The notes under the pieces were generated by a model. The model searched no databases, was not told the DNA's origin, and was given only the letters and a program-made list of their open reading frames with translations. Source: Bifidobacterium breve (GTDB lineage: Bacteria > Actinomycetota > Actinomycetes > Mycobacteriales > Mycobacteriaceae). Taken from it: a stretch of DNA of 15,018 bases. The stretch lies in NCBI GenBank assembly GCA_943331415.1, contig CALQLM010000001.1, positions 1 through 15,018 on the forward strand, given 5' to 3'. Of this stretch, positions 7,101 to 13,113 are shown piece by piece (position 1 is the first letter of the stretch; the number at the start of each line of letters is the position of its first letter). Position numbers and translations under genes: made by a program.

Positions 7101-7463
7101 TCAGCCCGACGCACCGTCGGCGCCGTCGGCACCATCAGCGCCGTCGGCACCATCGATTCCGCCTAGGCCACCCTGGCCGCCCTGGCCACCTTTACCGCCC
7201 TGACCACCTTGTCCACCCTGGCCACCCTGGCCGCCTTTACCGCCCTGGCCACCATTGCCGCCCTGGCCACCATTCCCGCCACTGCCTTCTGTCATGGTCT
7301 GCTCCTCGGTGGTTGATGGTGCGATTGATGTCTGTGCCGGGGTGACCGAATCCGCCTCAGGAGCCGTGGACACCGTGCGAGTGCAACCCCCGGTCGCAGC
7401 TACCGCTACCACGAGCGCACACGCCCCGAGCAGCAGGCGCAGGGAAGATTCGCCTATTTTCAT
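7101..7463 (-). CDS. Collagen-like Gly-X-Y repeat lipoprotein
   Basis: 120-residue secreted protein of no named family. Residues 1-27 form a lipoprotein signal: positively charged start, hydrophobic LLLGACALVVAVAA, and a lipobox-like T-G-G-C with C27 as lipid site (an imperfect lipobox). Residues 28-59 are a Ser/Thr/Pro/Glu linker. Residues 60-119 are 20 uninterrupted Gly-X-Y triplets: first mainly GQG/GNG/GKG, then GLG, GID, four GAD, and GAS. Proline is absent from the repeats. The ATG has GAAGGA about 7 bases upstream. It follows cysA by 81 bases on the same strand and may be the last gene of the sulfate importer operon, though it could have its own promoter. Function unknown; a surface-tethered triple-helical or flexible Gly-rich stalk is possible. 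Confidence 0.82.
   Translation of the reverse strand: MKIGESSLRLLLGACALVVAVAATGGCTRTVSTAPEADSVTPAQTSIAPSTTEEQTMTEGSGGNGGQGGNGGQGGKGGQGGQGGQGGQGGKGGQGGQGGLGGIDGADGADGADGADGASG
7104..7286 (-). repeat. Tandem 9-base-periodic repeat coding Gly-X-Y triplets
   Basis: The part of the lipoprotein gene coding residues 60-120 is built of near-identical 9-base units (CCNCCCTGG and variants as read on the plus strand), followed by four copies of a GAD-coding unit. Repeats of this type change length readily, so the copy number may vary among strains. Confidence 0.9.
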
Positions 7464-7544
7464 TCCGCATCCTTCACAGTGAATCCTCCATGTTTGGCAT
7501 CAGCCTCGGGCCCGTACTCCATCAACTCTAGATGCACGACACCA

Positions 7545-8564
7545 TTAGGGGTGCAACTGCTGTACGCCGGCGATGGGCGGTATCCTCGTCGCGCGGACGT
7601 AGACGGTATCGCCATCCTTGAGTCCTAGTGCCTCCGCGTCGCCGCGAGTGATCTGTGCCACGAACGGAGCACCCGTGGTGGCACTGATCAGTTCGACACG
7701 AACCTCGAACCCGAGATACACCACTCGGTCGATCGTCGCGCGGATGACACCGGTGCTCTCCGCAGTCCCGTCACCGGCGGCGATCGCCATCTCCGGGGTT
7801 CGGCCCACCCGGATATCGTGCGGGCGCACCAAGATTCCATTCAGCGAGGAGACGTTGCCCAGAAACGACATCACAAACGAGTTGGCAGGGCTGTCATACA
7901 CTTCCGACGGTGTGCCGACCTGCTCGATACGACCCTTGTTGAGCACCGCGATGCGATCGGCCACGTCTAGCGCCTCGGCTTGATCGTGGGTGACGAGCAC
8001 AGTGGTGACATGCACCTCATCGTGCAAACGCCGCAGCCAAGCACGAAGATCTTCGCGCACTTTCGCGTCCAGCGCGCCGAACGGCTCGTCCAACAGCAGC
8101 ACTTCAGGGTCCACCGCGAGAGCGCGGGCCAATGCCATTCGCTGTCGCTGGCCGCCGGAGAGTTGATTGGGGTAGCGCGTCTGAAATCCCGCTAGTCCCA
8201 CCACTTCGAGTAAGTTGTCGACCTTGTCCTTGATCTCGGCTGCCGGCAACTTGCGGATCTTGAGTCCAAACGCGACATTGTCGCGCACGGTCAGGTGTTT
8301 GAACGCCGCATAGTGCTGGAATACGAATCCGATCCCGCGCCGCTGCGGCGGAACTTCGGTGACGTCTCTGCCATTGATGGTGACGGTGCCGCTATCCGGC
8401 GTATCCAACCCGGCAATCGTGCGCAACAGGGTGGACTTTCCCGAGCCGCTCGGTCCCAGCAGTGCGGTCAATGAGCCGGCAGGTACGACGAAATCGACGT
8501 TGTCGAGGGCGGTGAACTCACCGTAGCGCTTGTTCGCACCGATCACGGTGATGGCATTCGTCAC
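7545..8564 (-). CDS. cysA: Sulfate/thiosulfate ABC transporter ATP-binding protein
   Basis: ATPase that drives sulfate (and thiosulfate) import through CysTW. 339 residues. Walker [10 protein letters not shown] at 37-45, Q-loop in FVFQHYAAF, signature LSGGQRQR, Walker [10 protein letters not shown]-loop VTHDQ, followed by a C-terminal TOBE-like regulatory region from about residue 240. The start is GTG at 8564, 16 bases after the cysW stop, with a GAGGAG ribosome site in the gap; [15 protein letters not shown] fits the family N-terminus. Last of the four transport genes. The downstream gap of 81 bases before the collagen-like lipoprotein shows no convincing terminator. Confidence 0.97.
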   Translation of the reverse strand: MTNAITVIGANKRYGEFTALDNVDFVVPAGSLTALLGPSGSGKSTLLRTIAGLDTPDSGTVTINGRDVTEVPPQRRGIGFVFQHYAAFKHLTVRDNVAFGLKIRKLPAAEIKDKVDNLLEVVGLAGFQTRYPNQLSGGQRQRMALARALAVDPEVLLLDEPFGALDAKVREDLRAWLRRLHDEVHVTTVLVTHDQAEALDVADRIAVLNKGRIEQVGTPSEVYDSPANSFVMSFLGNVSSLNGILVRPHDIRVGRTPEMAIAAGDGTAESTGVIRATIDRVVYLGFEVRVELISATTGAPFVAQITRGDAEALGLKDGDTVYVRATRIPPIAGVQQLHP

Positions 8565-8580
8565 GAGATCCTGCTCCTCA

Positions 8581-9390
8581 TCAACCCACCTGCCGTCGCC
8601 GAGCGTCCAGCACCACCTGGACTATCAGGACCAGCACCGCGACCATCATCAGCAACGTCGCGATGGCGTAGGCGCCGTATTCGGCACCCCGGTTGTAGCG
8701 ATCGGACACCAGCAGCGTCAGGGTCTGCGACGTTCCCGGCAAGTTGGACGACACCATGATCACCGCACCGTACTCGCCCAAGGTGCGGGCGACCGTCAGC
8801 ACGATTCCGTAGGTGAGCCCCCACCGGATCGATGGCAGGGTGATTTTCCAAAAGGTCTGCCACCAACTGGAACCCAGTGTCGCCGCCGCCTCTTCCTGAT
8901 CGGTGCCCAGCTCATGCAACACGGGCTCGACCTCGCGAATCACGAAAGGCACGGTGACGAAGATACTGGCCAAGACGATACCCGGCAGCCCGAAGATGAT
9001 CTTGAATCCCAGATCATTCTCCACGCCGCCTAGCAGGCCCGCAGTCCCCCATAACAGGATGAGCGCCACACCCACCACTACAGGTGACACTGCGAACGGC
9101 AGATCGATGACAGCCTGCAAAATAGCCTTGCCGCGGAACCGTTTACGCGCCAACAGAAGTGCCGTCGGCACGCCGAAGATGACATTGAGCGGCACGACAA
9201 TCGCGACAACCAACAGCGAGAGCTGCAGTGCGGAGATCGCGGCCGGGGTGGTGATCGACGCAAAGAAGGCGCCGAAACCCGGCGCGAAAGTCCGCCAGAC
9301 GATCAGCCCGACCGGCACGACCACCAGCACCGTCACGTAGGCCAGCGCGATGAAGCGACTGAGATAGCGGGCCAGCGGCGACAGGATCAT
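8581..9390 (-). CDS. cysW: Sulfate ABC transporter permease CysW
   Basis: One of two inner-membrane permease subunits of the sulfate importer, 269 residues with about six hydrophobic segments; the first ([19 protein letters not shown]) spans about residues 14-32. The cytoplasmic EAA loop that docks on CysA is EEAAATLG...ITLP in the second half. The ATG overlaps the cysT stop by ATGA, so it is translationally coupled. The sequence is close to mycobacterial CysW throughout, with no gaps or frame breaks. Confidence 0.97.
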   Translation of the reverse strand: MILSPLARYLSRFIALAYVTVLVVVPVGLIVWRTFAPGFGAFFASITTPAAISALQLSLLVVAIVVPLNVIFGVPTALLLARKRFRGKAILQAVIDLPFAVSPVVVGVALILLWGTAGLLGGVENDLGFKIIFGLPGIVLASIFVTVPFVIREVEPVLHELGTDQEEAAATLGSSWWQTFWKITLPSIRWGLTYGIVLTVARTLGEYGAVIMVSSNLPGTSQTLTLLVSDRYNRGAEYGAYAIATLLMMVAVLVLIVQVVLDARRRQVG

Positions 9391-10214
9391 GCCGCCAGCT
9401 CCTCACGCCTGGACGCGCGCGATCCAACCGTTCGCAAAACCAGCAGTACCAGAAATGAAACTACAAGCAGCACAATGGAAACGGCGGCAGCTCCAGTGCG
9501 GTCGTCGTTCTCGATCAACGTCCGGATCCATTGCGACGAGACCTCGGTCTCGCCCGGCACCGCGCCTCCGATGAGGACCACCGAACCGAACTCGCCAATG
9601 GCGCGAGCGAACGCCAGGCCCGCGCCCGATAGGAGCGAAGGCAGCAATGCCGGCAGGACCACCCGCGTGAAGATCACCGGGTTGCTCGCACCTAACGATG
9701 CCGCGGCCTCCTCGACCTCGTGGTCGAGTTCCAGCAGCACCGGCTGAACCGAGCGGACCACGAAAGGCAATGTGACGAAGAGCAGGGCCACCCCGATACC
9801 CCACTTGGTGTGCTGCAGTTGCAGATTCACCGGGCTGCTGGGGCCGTAGAGCGCCAACATGACGAGGCTCGCGACGATAGTCGGCAGCGCAAAAGGCAGG
9901 TCGATCACAGAATCGACCAGCCGCTTGCCGGGAAAATCATCCCGGGTCAGCACCCATGCCACGAGCAAGCCGAACACCGCATTCACACAGGTGACACCCA
10001 CTGCGACGATGAGCGTCACCTGGAAGGATTCCACTGCCGCGGTCGAGGTGATAGCGGCCCAGAATGCCCCCCATCCGCCCTTGGCCGACTGCCACACGAT
10101 CGCGGCCAACGGGAGCAGCACGATCACACTCAGCCAGATCGACGCGGCACCGGCCAGGGCCGGGGCCGAACGATCACGGCGAGCCCAGACGCTGGACGCA
10201 GTGGCTACCGTCAT
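9387..10214 (-). CDS. cysT: Sulfate ABC transporter permease CysT (CysU)
   Basis: Second permease subunit of the sulfate importer, 275 residues, about six membrane segments, EAA loop EEAAASLG...VLPALLPS. The frame is open 25 codons further upstream, but the ATG at 10214 is chosen because it overlaps the subI stop by ATGA and gives MTVATASSVWARRD followed directly by a charged segment and the first helix, as in the family. Pairs with CysW to form the channel and receives sulfate from SubI. Confidence 0.96.
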   Translation of the reverse strand: MTVATASSVWARRDRSAPALAGAASIWLSVIVLLPLAAIVWQSAKGGWGAFWAAITSTAAVESFQVTLIVAVGVTCVNAVFGLLVAWVLTRDDFPGKRLVDSVIDLPFALPTIVASLVMLALYGPSSPVNLQLQHTKWGIGVALLFVTLPFVVRSVQPVLLELDHEVEEAAASLGASNPVIFTRVVLPALLPSLLSGAGLAFARAIGEFGSVVLIGGAVPGETEVSSQWIRTLIENDDRTGAAAVSIVLLVVSFLVLLVLRTVGSRASRREELAA

Positions 10215-11248
10215 CCGGTGGCTCTCTTGTAGATGGTGGTGATGGAGCCATTCTCCTTGTCGAATAACGCCGGATCCACCGTGCTCCATCCACCCAGGTC
10301 AGCGATGGTCCAGAGCTTCTCCGGCACCGGGAAATCCGTCACGAATTCCGCTGCCACCGCCGGATCCACCGGCCGGAAGCCGGCCTGCGCCCAGATTTTC
10401 TGACCCTGGGGCGTGAAGAGAAAATTCTTCAGTGCGACCGCCTTGTCGGGGTGGGCGCTGCTGGTGACCACCGCCACCGGGTTCTCAATCTTGAAGGTCT
10501 GCGGCGGGTTGACGTGCTCGACCTCCTTGCCCTGCCGTTCGATGTTGATGGCCTCGTTCTCGTAGCTCAGCAGCACGTCTCCGGTGCCCTGCAGGAACAC
10601 ATCGGTGGCTTCCCGGCCGGAGCCGGGTCGGGTCTTGACGTGATCGGAGACCAGTCGGTTGACGAACTCGAGCCCGGCCTGCTGGTCTTTCCCACCGTCG
10701 CTCTTGGCCGCGTACGGCGCGAGCAGATTCCATTTGGCCGATCCGGAACTCAGCGGGCTGGGCGTGACGACCTCGATTCCGGGCGCAAGGAGGTCGTCCC
10801 AGTCCTTGATGTTCTTAGGGTTGCCCTTGCGGACCACCAGGGAGACCACCGATCCGAACGGGATGCCCTTAGTGACATCGGCATTCCAGTCGGCAGCGAC
10901 CTTCCCAGCCTTGACCAGTCGGGTGACATCCGGTTCGACCGAGAAGTTCACGATGTCGGCGGGCTTACCGTCGACGACAGCCCGGGACTGATCGCCAGAG
11001 GCGCCATAGGAGGTCGTCACGTCGACGCCCTTGCCTTCAGGCGATGCCGCGAACGCCGGAATAATCTTGCTCCAGCCGGGTTCGGGAACCGCATAGGCCA
11101 CCAAGGTCAGGGTGGTATCCGCCTTCGGTCCGTCGCCGCCGCCGGCAACGTCGCTGGATCCGCCACCGCAAGCGGCGAGCACCGTAGCGGCGGTTGCCAG
11201 TGCCGCAGCAACCTGAAATTTGCCAAGGACCGTGGAAAACGTAGTCAT
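10211..11248 (-). CDS. subI: Sulfate-binding lipoprotein
   Basis: Extracytoplasmic sulfate-binding component of the importer, 345 residues. The signal peptide ends in a good lipobox, V-L-A-A-C with C27, followed by a Gly/Ser/Asp-rich linker; the rest is a type II periplasmic binding fold of the sulfate/molybdate class (for example TTSYGASGDQSRAVVDGKPADIVNF and the NPPQTFKIENPVAVV region). First gene of subI-cysT-cysW-cysA. The ATG follows GAGAAAGG by 6 bases; this ribosome site is one arm of a long hairpin, and a Cys-ending leader ORF precedes it. Expression should therefore respond to cysteine supply like that of sirA. Confidence 0.96.
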   Translation of the reverse strand: MTTFSTVLGKFQVAAALATAATVLAACGGGSSDVAGGGDGPKADTTLTLVAYAVPEPGWSKIIPAFAASPEGKGVDVTTSYGASGDQSRAVVDGKPADIVNFSVEPDVTRLVKAGKVAADWNADVTKGIPFGSVVSLVVRKGNPKNIKDWDDLLAPGIEVVTPSPLSSGSAKWNLLAPYAAKSDGGKDQQAGLEFVNRLVSDHVKTRPGSGREATDVFLQGTGDVLLSYENEAINIERQGKEVEHVNPPQTFKIENPVAVVTSSAHPDKAVALKNFLFTPQGQKIWAQAGFRPVDPAVAAEFVTDFPVPEKLWTIADLGGWSTVDPALFDKENGSITTIYKRATG

Positions 11249-11254
11249 GAAAAG

Positions 11255-11307
11255 CCTTTCTCATCGTCGGTTTGGATCGGGCTCACAAATCCGCCCCGAC
11301 GGAGAAA
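11255..11307 (-). promoter_or_regulatory. Hairpin hiding the subI ribosome site
   Basis: Read on the minus strand, TTTCTCCGTCGG (11307-11296) pairs with CCGACG-AT-GAGAAA (11270-11257): 12 base pairs with one 2-base bulge and a 25-base loop. The second arm contains most of the subI Shine-Dalgarno GAGAAAGG (11262-11255). A competitor is visible: CTGCCCTG (11352-11345), seven bases after the leader stop, can pair with CGGGGCGG (11298-11291) in 8 bp including two G-U pairs, overlapping the end of the first arm. No U-tract follows, so translational control is favoured. Confidence 0.75.
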
Positions 11308-11359
11308 TGGGATTGCAGGCACAGTCATCACCAACACCAAACCGCAGGGCAGCAGAGGG

Positions 11360-11443
11360 TCAGAGACACCAACATGCAGAAACAGCAACGGCGTGCACAC
11401 CAACGCCTGGTACCGCCAAGACGTAGCGGATCGCCGATTGCAT
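11360..11443 (-). CDS. Leaderless Cys-Trp-Cys leader peptide of the subI operon
   Basis: 27-codon ORF, starting MQSAIRYVLAV and ending S-A-C-W-C-L-stop (Cys24, Cys26), 111 bases upstream of subI. A TATCGT -10 lies 6 bases before the ATG and there is no ribosome site, so it should be leaderless. It parallels the sirA leader: short, leaderless, Cys codons just before a Leu-containing end, and a Shine-Dalgarno hairpin downstream. It has two Cys codons rather than four, split by Trp. Likely a sensor of cysteinyl-tRNA (possibly also Trp-tRNA) rather than a functional peptide. It is well outside the usual length cut-off for gene calling and would normally be missed. Confidence 0.8.
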   Translation of the reverse strand: MQSAIRYVLAVPGVGVHAVAVSACWCL

Positions 11444-11449
11444 GGCGGA

Positions 11450-11455
11450 ACGATA
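11450..11455 (-). promoter_or_regulatory. -10 element of the subI operon leader transcript
   Basis: TATCGT on the minus strand matches TANNNT and ends 6 bases before the leader ATG at 11443, fitting a start of transcription at that ATG. The -35 region (about 11473-11478) has no recognisable hexamer. Confidence 0.6.
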
Positions 11456-11459
11456 ACAC

Positions 11460-11476
11460 CCGCACAATCGGTGCGG
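11460..11476. promoter_or_regulatory. Inverted repeat over the leader promoter
   Basis: CCGCAC, AATCG, GTGCGG: a perfect 6-bp inverted repeat with 5-base spacer, lying about 17 to 33 bases upstream of the inferred transcription start of the subI leader and 22 bases past the stop of the upstream substrate-binding gene. It may be an operator covering the -35 region or a weak terminator for the upstream gene; no U-run follows on either strand, which argues against an intrinsic terminator. Confidence 0.4.
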
Positions 11477-11497
11477 ATCACACGGGTGGCGCGTGGG

Positions 11498-12709
11498 CTA
11501 CTGAACCTTGTAAATCCAGATGAGATTCGAGGTGAGTTCGCCGGTGTCGGTCCACTGGTACTTGCGGGCGACGCCCTGACCGTCATAACCCCTGACGAAT
11601 TCCAGGAGGGCCGGCCGAGTGACGGCACCGGAATCAATACCCGTCAGCAGGATGGTGGCCGCGTCATAGGCCTCGACGCTATAGGTGCCGGGCGCCTGGC
11701 CGAACTTCTCTGTGTACTGATCAAGGAAAGCTCCGGTCGCAGGACCGCAGGGGCAGGACAGCACGGCGTCTTTGGCGGATTCGCCGGCCGCCTTGAGGAA
11801 CTGCGGGTCTTTGAGACCGTCGGGACCGGCGAACAAGCCGGTGAAACCAGCCTCACGCAGCTGCTGCAACAGCAGCGCACCCTCGGTGTAGTACGACGCG
11901 AAGACGACCGCATCCGGCGACTGACCCTGGATCTGGGTTACCGCCGCTGAGAAATCCTTGTCGCCCTTCTTCACCGAAATTCTGCAGGCGGAGTCGGCTA
12001 TCGGGCCGAGGGTATCGGCGATCGCCTTGGTCTGGCCGACGCCGGCGTCGGTGCTGTCATCGACGACGCAAACCTTCTTCACGCCGAGTTTGTTCTTGAG
12101 ATAGTTGGCCAGCGATGGGCCCTGCACGGCGTCGCTGGAGAGGCCACGGAAGAAGGTCTTCCACCCCTGCTCCGACAGCACGGGATTGGTCGCCGCCGGA
12201 GTGATGGCAACCAGACCGGCCTGATCGAACACCGAACCGGTCGCCTTGGTCTCACCGGACCAGGTCGGGCCGACCAGCCCAACAATGGACGGATCATCGA
12301 CGATCTGCGGCGCGACCGCCGTCGCCTTCTGCGGATCACCCTCAGTGTCAAAGGTTTTCAGCTGCACCTGGCATCCAGGGTTGGCGGCGTTGTGCTGATC
12401 GACCGCGAGTTGAGCACCGTCCCTGACATTTCCACCGAATGGGGCATCGGCTCCGGTCAGTGGGCCGGCCATGGCGATCTGCACGGGCGCGCAGTTGGCG
12501 TTGCCGTCCCCGGCCGGGCTGATCGGGGTCGTTCCCGTCGCCAACGTGACCTCGGCACCGTTTTGGTCTACCGGCATCTGCGCGACGATCTTGAGATCGG
12601 TCTGGGCCGCACTGTCACCAGGCTTGGACTGGGTGCACCCGGCAATGCCCAGCACCGCCAATACCGCAACGGCGAACCCGGCAGTGGTTTGCTTCATCTC
12701 AACACGCAC
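11498..12709 (-). CDS. Type-I substrate-binding lipoprotein (LivK/amide-type), orphan
   Basis: 403-residue extracytoplasmic solute-binding protein of the branched-chain amino acid/amide family. Signal peptide with lipobox G-I-A-G-C (C25), a ~45-residue linker, then the type-I fold beginning IAMAGPLTGADAPFGG with the typical VRDGAQLAVDQHN helix, VGLVGPTWSGE, AITPAATNP, and SYYTEGALLLQQL. No permease or ATPase of that family is nearby, so its partner and ligand are unknown. The GTG at 12709 is preferred (AGGTG 8 bases upstream) over the in-frame ATG at 12697, which lacks a ribosome site. Two small membrane-protein genes lie just upstream on the same strand, and the subI leader promoter just downstream. 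Binding of a sulfur-containing amino acid is conceivable from position only. Confidence 0.9.
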   Translation of the reverse strand: MRVEMKQTTAGFAVAVLAVLGIAGCTQSKPGDSAAQTDLKIVAQMPVDQNGAEVTLATGTTPISPAGDGNANCAPVQIAMAGPLTGADAPFGGNVRDGAQLAVDQHNAANPGCQVQLKTFDTEGDPQKATAVAPQIVDDPSIVGLVGPTWSGETKATGSVFDQAGLVAITPAATNPVLSEQGWKTFFRGLSSDAVQGPSLANYLKNKLGVKKVCVVDDSTDAGVGQTKAIADTLGPIADSACRISVKKGDKDFSAAVTQIQGQSPDAVVFASYYTEGALLLQQLREAGFTGLFAGPDGLKDPQFLKAAGESAKDAVLSCPCGPATGAFLDQYTEKFGQAPGTYSVEAYDAATILLTGIDSGAVTRPALLEFVRGYDGQGVARKYQWTDTGELTSNLIWIYKVQ

Positions 12710-12749
12710 GTTTTCTTCACCTATCAGTTAGTCATCAATTTCCGAGATC

Positions 12750-12827
12750 TCAGCGGTTGAGTAACCAGACCACCACAACCAGCACGAGTAGAGCGACCAG
12801 AGCCAACGTCACCCGTGATCGTGGCAT
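12750..12827 (-). CDS. 25-aa single-helix membrane microprotein
   Basis: Starts MPRSR, then about 17 uninterrupted hydrophobic residues (Leu, Val and Ala, with one Trp) and ends L-L-N-R. The ATG is preceded by GGTGAGCGGT, a usable ribosome site that contains the stop of the 64-aa membrane gene 5 bases upstream, suggesting translational coupling. Positive residues at both ends bracket one membrane helix. No family recognised. The case for coding rests on the ribosome site, coupling and clean transmembrane composition; it is too short for statistics. Confidence 0.55.
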   Translation of the reverse strand: MPRSRVTLALVALLVLVVVVWLLNR

Positions 12828-12832
12828 ACCGC

Positions 12833-13027
12833 TCACCGGCGCGGGCCTTGTTGCCCGCGAAGACGTCGTACTACTGCGATGCCGTTACCCAGGATCGCGT
12901 CGATACCCACAGCGATCCCGTAGGCCAGCACCAGAACAACCGGCATGACAATCACGGTTTGCAGGACGAATCCGAGCCCGGACAGCCAGAGTTCAGCTCC
13001 GTCCCACCAGCTCAAGAACCCGGCCAC
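12833..13027 (-). CDS. Small conserved membrane protein
   Basis: 64-residue protein beginning MAGFLSWWDGAELWLSG with a GTG start and AAGG 8 bases upstream. One long hydrophobic stretch, about residues 15-45 (GFVLQTVIVMPVVLVLAYGIAV core), could form one membrane helix or a tight hairpin, followed by an Arg-rich cytoplasmic tail (VVRRLRGQQGPRR). By position it matches the small membrane protein annotated next to the trehalase gene in M. tuberculosis (Rv2401A). Divergent from the trehalase gene across 86 bases. Function unknown. Confidence 0.72.
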   Translation of the reverse strand: MAGFLSWWDGAELWLSGLGFVLQTVIVMPVVLVLAYGIAVGIDAILGNGIAVVRRLRGQQGPRR

Positions 13028-13101
13028 GCGACAACCTTATGCCGGAAGAGACAGCTGAGGTGATTCTGGGCCGATCGGTGGACGGCGCGCGCCCCGCCAG
13101 C

Positions 13102-13107
13102 CATGAT
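13102..13107 (+). promoter_or_regulatory. Possible -10 element for the trehalase gene
   Basis: CATGAT (4 of 6 to TATAAT) ends 6 bases before the ATG at 13114, and no Shine-Dalgarno is visible, so the gene may also be leaderless. Weak evidence. Confidence 0.3.
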
Positions 13108-13113
13108 TGCGGG

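Noticed and set aside
7464..7544. Possible terminator between cysA and the collagen-like gene
   Set aside because: Only 4-bp stems (for example CACC-N6-GGTG) without a U-run could be found.
11245..11637. 130-codon minus-strand frame covering the subI upstream region
   Set aside because: It overlaps the end of the binding-protein gene and the subI start in another frame, with no ribosome site; the short leaderless ORF with the Cys-Trp-Cys end explains the region better.
10451..11950. 499-codon plus-strand open frame opposite subI and the binding-protein gene
   Set aside because: It is antisense to two genes with clear family sequence, signal peptides and ribosome sites; long open antisense frames are expected in high-GC DNA with strong third-position bias, and its translation shows no recognisable motif.
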